DNA from: JAGPCK01 sp041675505
GTDB taxonomy: Bacteria; Bacteroidota; Bacteroidia; UKL13-3
Reading direction: 5' to 3'
Assembly (NCBI GenBank): GCA_041675505.1
Contig: JBAYTR010000015.1
Coordinates: 1-64,000 of the forward strand
DNA length: 64,000 nt
In this document: one piece after another, positions 37,143 through 47,600 of the stretch
Numbering within the stretch: position 1 is the stretch's first letter
Layout of the letters: every line of letters starts with the position of its first letter
Made by a program: the position numbers and the translations under genes
Notes under the pieces: model-generated
The model's database searches: none
The model's input: only the letters and a program-made list of their open reading frames with translations
What the model was told of the DNA's origin: nothing

Positions 37143-37937
37143 ATGAATCAGTACGAAACCCTCCTTCGCCATATATACGAAAACGGAACGCTGAAGAGCG
37201 ACCGCACCGGTACCGGCACCAAAAGCATTTTCGGGGCGCAGTTGCGCTTTAATTTACAGGACTGTTTCCCTATGGTAACTACTAAAAAAGTGCACCTCAA
37301 GTCCATTATTTATGAGTTGCTGTGGTTCATTAAAGGTGAAACCAACACTAAATTTCTTACCGATAACGGGGTAAGCATTTGGGATGAGTGGGCCGATAAG
37401 GATGGAAATCTGGGCCCGGTTTACGGTTACCAGTGGCGCAGTTGGCCATCGCCAGATGGGAAACACATTGATCAGTTGACGGAAGTGGTGGAGACTATAA
37501 AGAAAAATCCAGACAGCCGCAGAATGATTGTGAGTGCATGGAACGTGGCCGATTTGTCAAAAATGGCGCTGATGCCCTGCCATGCTTTTTTCCAGTTTTA
37601 TGTGGCTGACGGAAAGTTAAGTTGCCAGTTGTACCAACGCAGTGCAGATATGTTTTTGGGAGTGCCCTTTAATATTGCTTCCTACGCTTTACTTACCCTG
37701 ATGATGGCGCAGGTGTGCGGATTGCAACCCGGAGATTTTGTACATACTTTTGGTGATGCACACATTTATTCCAATCACTTTGAACAAGTGGAATTGCAAC
37801 TCAGCCGCGAGCCGCGAGCTTATCCCACCATGCGCATTAATCCCGATGTAAAAAGTATTTTCGATTTTCAGTATAGTGATTTTACTTTGGAGAACTACGA
37901 TCCGCACCCTTCCATTAAAGCACCTGTGGCGGTTTAA
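37143..37937 (+). CDS. thyA: thymidylate synthase
   Basis: A 264-aa ThyA that methylates dUMP with methylene-tetrahydrofolate. The nucleophile Cys is in LMPCHAFFQFYV, and YQRSADMFLGVPFNIASYA and FVHTFGDAHIYSNH are family signatures. Length equals that of standard ThyA. dCMP/folate genes are not adjacent. Confidence 0.96.
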   Translation: MNQYETLLRHIYENGTLKSDRTGTGTKSIFGAQLRFNLQDCFPMVTTKKVHLKSIIYELLWFIKGETNTKFLTDNGVSIWDEWADKDGNLGPVYGYQWRSWPSPDGKHIDQLTEVVETIKKNPDSRRMIVSAWNVADLSKMALMPCHAFFQFYVADGKLSCQLYQRSADMFLGVPFNIASYALLTLMMAQVCGLQPGDFVHTFGDAHIYSNHFEQVELQLSREPRAYPTMRINPDVKSIFDFQYSDFTLENYDPHPSIKAPVAV

Positions 37938-37965
37938 GGCCGCTTGCACAATTAAGCCGAAGCCT

Positions 37966-37973
37966 TATCTTTG
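37966..37973 (+). promoter_or_regulatory. candidate -7 box (TATCTTTG)
   Basis: TAnnTTTG match ending 5 bases before the ATG at 37978, giving a nearly leaderless transcript. Confidence 0.45.
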
Positions 37974-37977
37974 AGGC

Positions 37978-39108
37978 ATGAGGCACTTCGGGCTTTTCAT
38001 TTTTATTGTTTTAGCAGCACTGCAACCGGTAGCTGCGCAATACGATACTTATTCTGTAAATGAGCCACAGGAAATTAATGCAGCTGATTCCGGTAAACTC
38101 GAATTACGCTTTAACAGCCTAAGTTACTTTAGAAACCATGAATACTTTAACCAAATATGGGACGGGTACACGCTGTTCGGTAACCAGTTTAATCCGCAGT
38201 TGAGTTTTTCACCCAATGCCCGTTTGCGTGTGGAGGGTGGTATTTGGATAGACCAAACATTTGGCAAAGAAAAGCTGCAGCTGCAGCCTACTTTTTCAGT
38301 AAAATGGAAAACAGCCAATCATAAAAACACATTTCTGTTTGGTAACATATCCGGTAATATCAACCACGGTTTTGTAGATGCCATTTATAACTACGAACGA
38401 TTAATTACTCACCGCAATGAGTACGGAGTGCAATGGCTGCACAACAGTAACAACCTATCTCACGATTTATTTATCAATTGGGAAAAATACATTGCACGTG
38501 GTGACAGCACACAGGAAGAATTTACTGCAGGTTATTCTGGTAAAATCCACCTGCTTAACAAAGAACGGTGGAACATTGATGTGCCTTTGCAAGGGTACCT
38601 TAATCACAACGGGGGGCAAATTAACCTCACCACCAAGAACCTCACCACCTTTGCCAATGCAGCCACAGGCATAAGTGTAAAAAAGAAAAACAGCCCCAAT
38701 GCATTTGTTAAAGAAACGCGGGCTGAAGTGTATTACGTTACCTACACTGATTTATCACCCAACCCGGGACAGTTGTATAAAAACGGAGATGCCTTAATGG
38801 GTAACCTGTTGTTTAAATCAAAGCATCAGGTTGACCTGATGTTAACCTACTGGAGCGGAACAGATTTTTATTCATCTAAAGGAAATCCCTTGTATCAAAA
38901 CTACTCGGCTATTGGAGAGTCATACTCGCAAAAACAACGCGACTTACTTTTCGTTCGCCTGTTGTGGGACAAGAAACTGTTCGATAACTTTTACGCACAC
39001 TTTCGCTTAGAGCCTTATTACGATATGGAGGCTTCATTGTTTGAATATTCGTATTCACTTTTTCTTACTTACCGCCAGAATTTTTTGTTGAGGGGTAAGG
39101 TGAAGTAG
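37978..39108 (+). CDS. putative outer-membrane protein of unknown function
   Basis: The 376-aa product has a signal peptide (MRHFGLF...PVAAQ) and a body of many aromatic amphipathic strands (LELRFNSLSYFRNHEYFN, FLFGNISGNINHGF, YNYERLITHRNEYGVQW, LLWDKKLFDNFYAHFRLEPYYDME), ending in a run typical of barrel C-termini (YSLFLTYRQNFLLRGKVK). It is consistent with a beta barrel of 12-16 strands. No named family. It stands alone, downstream of thyA and upstream of the TPP riboswitch. Confidence 0.6.
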   Translation: MRHFGLFIFIVLAALQPVAAQYDTYSVNEPQEINAADSGKLELRFNSLSYFRNHEYFNQIWDGYTLFGNQFNPQLSFSPNARLRVEGGIWIDQTFGKEKLQLQPTFSVKWKTANHKNTFLFGNISGNINHGFVDAIYNYERLITHRNEYGVQWLHNSNNLSHDLFINWEKYIARGDSTQEEFTAGYSGKIHLLNKERWNIDVPLQGYLNHNGGQINLTTKNLTTFANAATGISVKKKNSPNAFVKETRAEVYYVTYTDLSPNPGQLYKNGDALMGNLLFKSKHQVDLMLTYWSGTDFYSSKGNPLYQNYSAIGESYSQKQRDLLFVRLLWDKKLFDNFYAHFRLEPYYDMEASLFEYSYSLFLTYRQNFLLRGKVK

Positions 39109-39138
39109 TTTTCAAGTCTCGACTACTGAAATTACCAC

Positions 39139-39168
39139 TTGTCCATTCCAAAACTCTATTTACCTTTG
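39139..39168 (+). promoter_or_regulatory. candidate promoter for the riboswitch-TonB receptor unit
   Basis: A perfect -7 box TACCTTTG at 39161-39168 is preceded 19 bases earlier by TTG at 39139-39141, the spacing expected between -33 and -7 elements of the Bacteroidota promoter. Transcription would begin close to the start of the TPP riboswitch. Confidence 0.6.
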
Positions 39169-39181
39169 TGCTGTCCAATTA

Positions 39182-39283
39182 ATCTTGGGGGTGCTGTAAA
39201 GTGGTAGTTAATATTACCACCAATACGGCTGAGATTACACCCTTTGAACCTGAACAGGATAATACCTGCGAATGGGAAAGAAG
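39182..39283 (+). ncRNA. TPP riboswitch (THI box)
   Basis: The stretch has the canonical THI-box core: GGGGTGC near 39187, CGGCTGAGATTACACCC, the TTTGAACCTGAACAGGATAATACCTGCG pattern and closing GGGAA near 39275. Between P2 strands there is a P3-type extension, GTGGTA...TACCAC. The aptamer senses thiamin pyrophosphate and would repress the downstream receptor when thiamin is plentiful. The hairpin right after it at 39285-39312 is the probable expression platform. Confidence 0.95.
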
Positions 39284-39284
39284 C

Positions 39285-39312
39285 GAAACACTTACGTTCC
39301 GTAGGTGTTTTC
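39285..39312 (+). promoter_or_regulatory. hairpin after the TPP riboswitch (possible expression platform)
   Basis: GAAACACTTAC at 39285-39295 pairs with GTAGGTGTTTT at 39301-39311 across a five-base loop; two pairs are G-U. There is no clear T-tract after it, so it may act by weak termination or by affecting translation of the ATG at 39394. Confidence 0.45.
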
Positions 39313-39393
39313 CATCTGAACAAAAGGGGGTTTAATTCACGCGGCTGTCAGCCCGGGCAGTTGCAATGTTTTAGCCTTTAATGTTTTAGTTTT

Positions 39394-41784
39394 ATGCGTT
39401 CTTATGTTATCTTTTTTCTTCTGCTGTTTTTTGCCGGCAGAAATGTTCACGCGCAATTTGTTTTGAGTGGTACAGTTCAACACAGTGCAAACAGCCAACC
39501 GCTGACAGATGCGACTGTGGTGCTTTCCTCGCCAGGCAAAACCGCACAAAGCACACTTACGGATGTGCAGGGAAAATTTTCTCTTAGTGTTGCTGAAACA
39601 GGAAGGTATGTACTCAACATTACTTATGTGGGATACAAAACCTTGTCAGACACCATTGAGTTGACACAAAGCATGCAAAAAAACTACCGACTGGAATGGG
39701 CAGCATTGCTCAGTGACGCAGTGATTGTAAGTGGTATTCGTGCTAAAGACAAGTCAGCAACAACGTTCACCAACCTCAACAGGGAGCAGTTGAATGAACG
39801 GAATTTCGGGCAGGATATGCCGGTATTGCTCGTGCTCACCCCCTCAACCGTTGTTAACTCAGATGCAGGAGCAGGCGTGGGTTACACGGGCATCACCATT
39901 CGGGGGGTTGACCAAACCCGCATCAACGTTACCATCAACGGTATTCCGTTAAACGATGCTGAATCGCAGGGATTATTTTGGGTAAACACACCCGACTTTG
40001 CCTCATCAGTAGAACAGGTGCAGATACAACGTGGTGTGGGTACCAGTACCAATGGTGCAGCCGCATTCGGCAGTAGCATCAACATGCAAACCACGGCCCT
40101 GCACCCTAAAGCATATGCTGAATATGCTACCGCAGCGGGCTCTTTCAACACATTTAAAAACACCGTGAGATTTGGTACGGGTTGGTTAAACGGAGGCTGG
40201 ACCATTGACGGAAGATTATCCAAAATTACTTCCGATGGTTTTATTGACCGGGCTTCTTCTGATTTAAAATCGTATTATCTCTCAGCAGGACGTTATACCG
40301 AAAAAAGTATTCTGCGACTGGTTTCATTCAGCGGTGCAGAGAAAACCTATCAGGCGTGGAACGGAATTGCGGAAGATGTGCTTGACACCAACCGCACCTA
40401 CAATGAGTTCACTTACAAAAACCAAACAGATAACTACCAACAGGATCATTACCAGTTGTTGTACAGCTATCAGCTGAGCAAAAAAACCACCTTGAACACG
40501 GCATTGCACTACACTTACGGACGTGGGTATTATGAAGAATACAAGCAGGGCGAAAGTTTTGCAGATTACCATTTACAGGATGTAATAATAGGTACCGACA
40601 CCATTACGACAACCGATTTGGTTCGCAGGCGCTGGTTGGACAATGATTTTTACGGAGCTACTTTTTCTGTTACACATGAGCCCGATAACAAAAGCACATT
40701 TATTGCAGGAGGCGGGGCAAGTTATTATGAAGGGCGACACTTTGGTGAAGTCATTTGGTCGCAGTTTGCTTCCAACAGTTTTATAGGTGATAAGTATTAC
40801 CGTAACAATGCGTATAAAACGGATGCAAATATCTATGCCAAATACAACCGTGAATTAGGCAAAAAATGGAACGCATTTGCTGATTTGCAATACCGTTATG
40901 TTGATTATTCGTTCTTGGGGTATGACCAGAATCTGAATAACGTTCAACAGAATGCACGCTTCAATTTCTTTAATCCGAAGGCCGGGATAGTATATTCAAT
41001 AAGTGATTCCAGTAATGTATATTTAACACTAGCCGTTTCTAACAAAGAGCCCAACCGCAATGATTTTGTGAACTCAACTCCATCCAGCAGACCGGAGTCT
41101 GAACAACTGCAGAACATAGAGCTGGGCTGGAGAAAAAACTGGCAGCGAGCATCATTACAGGTTAATTATTATTTGATGTATTATCGCAATCAGCTTATTC
41201 TTTCAGGAAAGATAAATGATGTAGGCGCGTATACCCGTTTGAATGTACCTGAGAGTTATCGTACCGGTATAGAGTTGAGCGCTTCAGTAAACGTGACTAA
41301 AAAAATTCAGTGGAGCGGAAACCTGACTTTGAGTGAAAACAAAATTTTGTCCTTTACAGAGTATGTGGATGATTACGATTGGGGAGGGCAGTGGAGTACC
41401 AAGTACAGAAATACTTCCCTGGCATTTTCGCCAGCTATGATTGCTGCCTCACAATGGAGATTTTTACCGCTTAAAAATGCGACTATAGACGTAATTAGTA
41501 AATACGTTTCAAGGCAGTACATGGACAATACGGAGAACAAGGACAGAAGTCTGGATGCTTTTTTGGTAAATGATTTACGTTTCTCGTACACACTTAAAAC
41601 AAAAAAATCAGGTTGGTTCAGGCAACTGAATGCAGGTGTATTGATTAACAATGTACTGGGCGAAAAGTATGAACCCAATGGGTACACTTACAGTGGCATA
41701 AGCGGAGGTGTAAGGAGTGATTACAATTATTATTACCCGCAGGCAGGCCGAAATTTCCTGATGCAACTCACGTTTGCTTTTTAA
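39394..41784 (+). CDS. TonB-dependent receptor, probably thiamin-related uptake
   Basis: This 796-aa outer-membrane receptor has a signal peptide (to HAQF), an N-terminal carboxypeptidase-regulatory-like domain (~24-105: LSGTVQHSANSQPLTDATV...YVGYKTLSD), a plug domain (~120-240 with GITIRGVDQTRINVTINGIPLNDAE) and a barrel with a C-terminal aromatic residue. A TPP riboswitch directly controls it, so its ligand is most likely thiamin, a thiamin phosphate or a precursor; TPP-controlled TonB receptors are known in Bacteroidota. Ligand identity is inference from regulation. Confidence 0.9.
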   Translation: MRSYVIFFLLLFFAGRNVHAQFVLSGTVQHSANSQPLTDATVVLSSPGKTAQSTLTDVQGKFSLSVAETGRYVLNITYVGYKTLSDTIELTQSMQKNYRLEWAALLSDAVIVSGIRAKDKSATTFTNLNREQLNERNFGQDMPVLLVLTPSTVVNSDAGAGVGYTGITIRGVDQTRINVTINGIPLNDAESQGLFWVNTPDFASSVEQVQIQRGVGTSTNGAAAFGSSINMQTTALHPKAYAEYATAAGSFNTFKNTVRFGTGWLNGGWTIDGRLSKITSDGFIDRASSDLKSYYLSAGRYTEKSILRLVSFSGAEKTYQAWNGIAEDVLDTNRTYNEFTYKNQTDNYQQDHYQLLYSYQLSKKTTLNTALHYTYGRGYYEEYKQGESFADYHLQDVIIGTDTITTTDLVRRRWLDNDFYGATFSVTHEPDNKSTFIAGGGASYYEGRHFGEVIWSQFASNSFIGDKYYRNNAYKTDANIYAKYNRELGKKWNAFADLQYRYVDYSFLGYDQNLNNVQQNARFNFFNPKAGIVYSISDSSNVYLTLAVSNKEPNRNDFVNSTPSSRPESEQLQNIELGWRKNWQRASLQVNYYLMYYRNQLILSGKINDVGAYTRLNVPESYRTGIELSASVNVTKKIQWSGNLTLSENKILSFTEYVDDYDWGGQWSTKYRNTSLAFSPAMIAASQWRFLPLKNATIDVISKYVSRQYMDNTENKDRSLDAFLVNDLRFSYTLKTKKSGWFRQLNAGVLINNVLGEKYEPNGYTYSGISGGVRSDYNYYYPQAGRNFLMQLTFAF

Positions 41785-42465
41785 CTACAAGGCTGCAGCT
41801 ATAGTAACCACACTTACGCTGCAGCCTGTTTTATCCAACAATAATTGCGCACAGGATTCCAGTGTGGAGCCGGTGGTTACCACATCATCCACCAGCAACA
41901 CATGTTTGTTACGTAATTGCTCAGGCTGTTCTACAGTAAATACTTCCTGCATATTTATAAATCGGGCAAAGCGCGATTTACGCGTTTGAGAAGAGGTGGC
42001 TGTAACCCGAAGTAAATTGGAGTGAGCAATTTCTTTATTTAATCCGTTACCCAAACCTTTTGCAAACAGTAAACTCTGGTTATATCCGCGTTGCCTTTCT
42101 CTGCTGATGTGAAGAGGAACAGGAATAATTACATCAACCGATTGAAACAATTCTGATTGATTAAGCTGTTGTGCATACAACTCACCCATGTATGTACCCA
42201 GCTCAGTAGCGTTTTGATATTTGATGGCGTGTAAAATATGTTGTGTTCGTCCTCCCTTTCTGAACTGCAGAAATGCAGCGGCACCTTGCAGGTTTACGCG
42301 ACCCCAGAATAATTTATAAACCGGATTATCACTCCAAAGGTGGTAATTGGTATGCGGAAGATGGTAATGACATACAGTACACAAAAGCGATTCAGCCTGT
42401 AGCAGAGGTGTTTTGCAACCGGCACATATGCGGGGATAAAACAGGTCAAGTAATGAGTTAATCAT
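41785..42465 (-). CDS. comF: ComF family phosphoribosyltransferase-like protein
   Basis: A 226-aa protein of the ComF/GntX family. The N-terminal zinc-finger-like Cys set (CAGCKTPLLQ...LCTVC) and the C-terminal PRPP-binding loop VLLVDDVVTTGSTLES are present. ComF is needed for natural transformation in several bacteria, but its catalytic activity is unclear. I start at ATG 42465 (MINSLLDLFYPR), the usual ComF N-terminus; earlier Met codons at 42498 and 42510 are possible. It converges with the TonB receptor with no gap. Confidence 0.85.
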   Translation of the reverse strand: MINSLLDLFYPRICAGCKTPLLQAESLLCTVCHYHLPHTNYHLWSDNPVYKLFWGRVNLQGAAAFLQFRKGGRTQHILHAIKYQNATELGTYMGELYAQQLNQSELFQSVDVIIPVPLHISRERQRGYNQSLLFAKGLGNGLNKEIAHSNLLRVTATSSQTRKSRFARFINMQEVFTVEQPEQLRNKHVLLVDDVVTTGSTLESCAQLLLDKTGCSVSVVTIAAAL

Positions 42466-42521
42466 AGTAAGCAGATACTCAAAAATAATAGAGTGCATTT
42501 TACTATGCAAATAATTCTGAC

Positions 42522-43622
42522 TTAATTAATGCTTCGTCCAACTCTGAAATCAATAAAGTTGGCTACGTGGCCATGTGCTTTCAGATTAAAACCGGTAAAC
42601 CAACGGGAGTTAATTTTATACAAGAGGCTATAACGTTGGTACAATAATGTATTGTAGCCGGAGGGGTTGTATACATACCACCCCATATGCTGACTAAACA
42701 GAAACCTCCCCATCAGAAATTCATGACCTAAAAGTATACCTGCCCGATGAAAGTGGTTGGGGTTGCTACCACTTCTGCGAAGTCTTTCCTGTAGGGCATA
42801 ATCAAAGGTCCACTCAGCACCTGCACGCAGGCTGTTCAGCAAACCAATTTGTTTACCGGCTGAAAGTTGCAACCCACCTATAAAATACCGGTTTTTTTCA
42901 CCCGGCAAAATACTTTTAGAAGAGCCATACACTTCTCCTCTGAAATTGAGCTTGTCACTGCTTTCATTGTTTCGAACGGGCCAGGTAGGCAAAGAAGGTT
43001 TTTCAAGATAATAATGGAAACCACCTGCAACTGTCGGGTAGTTGAGCCCTTTGTTAGGTTCCTTAACTCCTCCGTTAGAAATGTGGTTGTATTGAGCACT
43101 CATATTGAACCAGAGCCTGTCGCTTGTGCGTATATGAAAACCTGTTCCCAGGGCCAGGTATCCTCCAACTGGCATACTGTATGATTGATTAGCAGGGTTA
43201 CTCAGCGCATCATACGGATGGGTAAGGTAAGAAAGTCCTAATGCACCCTTTACTGTGAAATGAATGCTCCGGTTAATTTTAAAAACAGGCTCCAGGTAAG
43301 GAGCAGCAGTTACTGATTTTCCTACAATACTATTATCGTAATCAAAGTAAGAAAAAATAAGCCCCACATGCGGAAAACAATGGCACTGATCCCATGTTTT
43401 TTGGGAAATAAGTCGTTTGCTTAGGTTAACTTCTATGCCCGAAGGATAAGAATTGGCCAGATTACTTACGTCCCGTGAATGAGCGAAAATAAATCCGTAG
43501 TGGGCCTTTATCCCTGCATGAGAAAGCGATGAACCCTTGTTGGAAGAGGAGTCTTCCTGTGCTTTGGCCCAATTAAATATGCCCGATAGAAGGCTTATTA
43601 AACACACAAAATGAAGTTTCAT
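42522..43622 (-). CDS. PagL-like acyloxyacyl hydrolase (lipid A 3-O-deacylase family)
   Basis: The 366-aa protein has a signal peptide (ending AKAQE) and a beta barrel with the PagL-family pattern NHISNGG near residue 195, holding the catalytic His and Ser. A PagL enzyme removes the 3-O-acyl chain from lipid A in the outer membrane. This protein is about twice as long as Pseudomonas PagL, as is usual in Bacteroidota 'acyloxyacyl hydrolase' proteins. The catalytic acidic residue cannot be assigned with confidence. Confidence 0.68.
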   Translation of the reverse strand: MKLHFVCLISLLSGIFNWAKAQEDSSSNKGSSLSHAGIKAHYGFIFAHSRDVSNLANSYPSGIEVNLSKRLISQKTWDQCHCFPHVGLIFSYFDYDNSIVGKSVTAAPYLEPVFKINRSIHFTVKGALGLSYLTHPYDALSNPANQSYSMPVGGYLALGTGFHIRTSDRLWFNMSAQYNHISNGGVKEPNKGLNYPTVAGGFHYYLEKPSLPTWPVRNNESSDKLNFRGEVYGSSKSILPGEKNRYFIGGLQLSAGKQIGLLNSLRAGAEWTFDYALQERLRRSGSNPNHFHRAGILLGHEFLMGRFLFSQHMGWYVYNPSGYNTLLYQRYSLLYKINSRWFTGFNLKAHGHVANFIDFRVGRSIN

Positions 43623-43696
43623 GCTTTATCCTAAAACAAAAACGTTAGCTTACAGTTTATAAGTAGCACAATTTAGTAAAACGGCACTTATTTTAT

Positions 43697-44617
43697 ATGA
43701 ATACTCCTTTATGGCTTCGCAGATTTTTCCTTGCAGCAGGTATATACAATATACTGCTGGGGGGAGGAATGTTGTTTAGTCCGCAGATTTTTTTAAATTT
43801 TTTCAGTCACTCCATAGATGAACACACGTTTATATTTCAATTGTTAGGCGGAGTGGTGGCATTGTTTGGTGCGGGATATGTTATTGCCTCTTCCAACCCT
43901 TATAAACACTGGCCCCTGGTGCTACTTGGTTTACTGAGTAAGTTGTTGGTGCCATTGGTTTTTCTTTTTGACAAAGTGAGCCTGATAGAATTCAGCAATG
44001 CAGGTTACATAATGATTTTTGATGATATCGTCTGGATCATTCCTTTCATTATCTCGCTGTATGAAACCTACCGTCTGGCAACGCTAAACGAAGAATGGAC
44101 CTTACAAGCCGATGAGGAAGTTTTGGAGAACATGTATACCCAAACAGGGGAAAGTATAGCGGTTTTATCCTTTCGTTCACCTGTACTTTTAGTTTTTCTT
44201 CGACATGTCGGATGCCCCTTCTGTCGCGAAACACTCAGCATAATCAAGGAAAGCAAACAGCGTATAGAACAACGAGGCACCCGTATAGTACTTGTGAGCA
44301 TGAATGAGCCCAAAGCAATTGATGCCCTTTTGGAATCGAATAACCTTGTGGATTTGGAATACGTTAGTGATACTGACCGCATGTGGTACAAACTTTTCGG
44401 TCTGCAAAAAGGCAGTTTGAACCAGATTGCGGGTATAAGCTTGTGGTGGAAATTCTTTTCAGCTGTAGTATTAAAGCGGCACGGCATCGGGTGGACAGAA
44501 GGAGACGCCTTTCAGTTGCCGGGTGCTTTTCTGGTGCACAAAGGCAGGGTAATAAAACAACACATCAGCAACAACGCAGCAGATCATCCTGATTTCACAG
44601 GACTTTCAAGAGCATAG
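43697..44617 (+). CDS. membrane-anchored PRXL2/AhpC-TSA-like peroxiredoxin
   Basis: This 306-aa protein joins about four TM helices (residues ~8-30, 45-65, 72-92, 103-122) to a C-terminal thioredoxin-fold domain like the AhpC/TSA_2 (PRXL2, SelL-like) group. The CxxC-type site is Cys173-Pro-Phe-Cys176 in VGCPFCRETL, followed by LVSMNEPKA and WKFFSAVVLKRH...FQLPGAFLVHKG. It likely reduces peroxides or disulphides at the inner membrane. The fusion of a membrane domain is unusual against stand-alone PRXL2 proteins. The side on which the redox domain lies is not determined. Confidence 0.72.
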   Translation: MNTPLWLRRFFLAAGIYNILLGGGMLFSPQIFLNFFSHSIDEHTFIFQLLGGVVALFGAGYVIASSNPYKHWPLVLLGLLSKLLVPLVFLFDKVSLIEFSNAGYIMIFDDIVWIIPFIISLYETYRLATLNEEWTLQADEEVLENMYTQTGESIAVLSFRSPVLLVFLRHVGCPFCRETLSIIKESKQRIEQRGTRIVLVSMNEPKAIDALLESNNLVDLEYVSDTDRMWYKLFGLQKGSLNQIAGISLWWKFFSAVVLKRHGIGWTEGDAFQLPGAFLVHKGRVIKQHISNNAADHPDFTGLSRA

Positions 44618-44688
44618 TTTTTTCGCCAAACGCTTGTTTATTTCAAAAATCTTCCTAATTTTACTTTATGTAAAACTTGGAGGTCACT

Positions 44689-47600
44689 ATGAAAAGAACA
44701 TTACTTCTAACCTGCCTTTTAATTCTTTCTACCTTTGCTGTTAGAGCTTCGCACATCGCGGGTAGCGACATGGAGTTTCAGTGTTTAGGCAAAGACACGT
44801 TCAAAGTCGTTTATCGCATATATAGAGATTGCCGGGGAGTTCCTTTAGGTAATTTTCTTCCAATTACGCTTAATACTGTGGGATGTACTCCAAATAGAAT
44901 GGCAACAACAAATCTGGTGAAAGACTCTGTCGTTAAGTTAAGGTACTTGTGTGATGACAAAACAACAATTTGTGAAGGAGGTAGTTTCCAATTCGGTATC
45001 GAAGAACATATTTTCTCCGGTATTATAATTCTTTCACAGCTTTTTCCCGGAGGTTTAGACTCCAATTGTTGTCGGGTAAAAGCAACCTGGACCGACTGTT
45101 GTCGCAATGGTGCTATTAATAATATAGTCAACCCGGGTACCACAGGTTTTATGATTGATGGAGAAATTAATAGATGTATAAAACCCTGCAACAGTTCTCC
45201 TACTTTTACCAATAAACCTGTCGCAGTAATCTGCACAGGTGTCCCATTTTGCATGAACATGGGTGTGGTAGATAACATTGACAGAGACTCCATTTCATAT
45301 GAACCTACCACACCATTAAATTCAAATGGCCAACCGGTTCAATTTATCCCACCCTATTCTGCCAACATGCCGACTCAAGTTTTGGGAGGCAATGCTAGTC
45401 TGCCTTATCCTGCAGGGTTTCATGTAGACTCTGTAACAGGAAATATTTGTTTTACTCCTACAGCCACACTGATGACATTTGTTTTGGCTGTAAAAGTTAT
45501 TGAGTGGAGGAAAATAGACGGGGTATATGTGAAAATCGGAGAAACCAGACGTGATATGCAGATGTTTGCATATCAGTGCCCGGCAAATGCATCGCCAAAA
45601 ATCGAAGTGAACGGAAGTACCACAGGACCTTGGTCGTTCCAAGCGTGTGTAGGTGAAGCTTTATGCCTAAGCATTCGAGCTTTGGATACTGACACAGGAC
45701 CAGCAAAGTATGACTCTACCCGTTTGAGTTGGAACCGAGGCATTCCAACGGCATCATTTACTAATTCAAATACACCTAACTTTCAAATTCGTTGGGATGA
45801 GGCACAATTCTGCTGGACTCCGGGTGATCAGCATGTAAGTTCACTACCCTATTATTTTATTTTAAAAGCAGAAGATGATAATTGCGAAGTGCCGGCAACA
45901 ACTCAGCGACCAATATCTATTTTCGTTCGCCCACGCCCATTAGGTAACAGAACCTACCAGAAAATATCTTGTAGTAAATATTCGCTGAATGTTCAACTAA
46001 CAAATACGCAAAATGTAGACAGTACTAAGGTTACTTATGAGTGGCGAGTCGCTAATGCAGGTAACGGGACATTTAGCTTGTTAACCTCAACAATGTACAC
46101 CACCAAATATGCTGAGCACACTTTTACTAACGGAGGCTACTTTGTTATACGTGCACGTTTGGTAGCACCTCCCTGCACTACCTTTTATTTCGATACAGTT
46201 TATGTGGATACCCCAGTAAAAGCCATCGCACAGCCCGATACTTTTGTGTGTGCCGGAAAATCTGTACAATTATCAGCGTATGCTACAAACGGTGATTCAC
46301 CCTACAAATATAAATGGACACCGGCCGGAGGTAATGACTCCTCGCTTCAATATTCTTTTTTACCCACAGGTAATACCGTATGTGTGTTTGAAGTGACGGA
46401 TTCAATAGGGTGTAAAGCTTATGATACCGTTAATGTGGAAATGAAAGCCTTGCCAAATGTTAATCTGGGGCCCGACAGACGAATCTGTTTTAAAGACAGT
46501 ATTTTATTTGATGGGGGAGATAACAATGGTGCTGGCCTCATTCGTTTTACGTGGAGTTCACCAAGGGGAACGGCTAACGAACGAATGATTTACGCGCCTG
46601 ATTCAGGGCAATACGCTGTTGAGGTAACCGATAGTTTTAACTGTGTAAATGCCGATACAGCTTTATTATTTATCAATAGGGAAGTAAAAGCACAAGCAGG
46701 TCCCGATGATACCTTATGTATTTATGATACGGATACACTCAGAGGTTCAGGTGGTGAAACATACGAGTGGCACGAGGTAAGTAATCCTTCAGTAATTCTT
46801 TCTAATCAAGCCCTACTGCCATTAAACCTTTTGCAGGTTGGAGTTAAGGCATATGTACTTAAAGTGGGTGTTACTTACAACGGAGTTACCTGTTATGATT
46901 ACGATACAGTTTTTATTACCACTCGGCCACTACCGGTTATTACATTCTCCAACAGAAATGTCAAATTCTGTCTTACTGATTCATGGTTAAACCCGGGAAC
47001 AAAAACAGGAGTTCAACCGGTTTCAAATACAGCAACAGGAGATTACGGGTACTGGACCATTAGTGATGCGACAAAACAAAACTGTTTCGAAAAAGACAGC
47101 ACCAAACAGGAATTTGGCTGGGTGAAGCTAAATTGTTTAGGTGTTAACCAAGCACCCAATCCTCCATCATGGAAATTGGTATATGTATTCCGCGACCGTT
47201 TTGGTTGCATCAATAGCGATTCTGTTGATGTGGTAATATTGCCTTTGCCAATAGTGTGGGCAGGTATTGATCGGGTGGAATGTGGTAACAAAGACTCTAT
47301 TGCTATTATTCCGTACCCTAATTTTGGTGTAGGAAGCGAGTGGTTGTCACCACCTTCACCTAACACTAATGTTCCTAACCCGGTTTTAGAGTACCTGCCA
47401 TTAACTCGTAAGCACACGTATTATCCAAGCAGAGCGCAGCAGAACCATTACGATACCCTCGTGTATAAAGGAACCGATAATAATGGTTGTGAAAACACAG
47501 ATACAGCCATAATCTACATTAAGCCTGTACCTGAAGTTGACGCGGGTAAGTTATCTGCGGTTTGTCATTTTGATAATCCGGTTAACTTGAATACCGTAGC

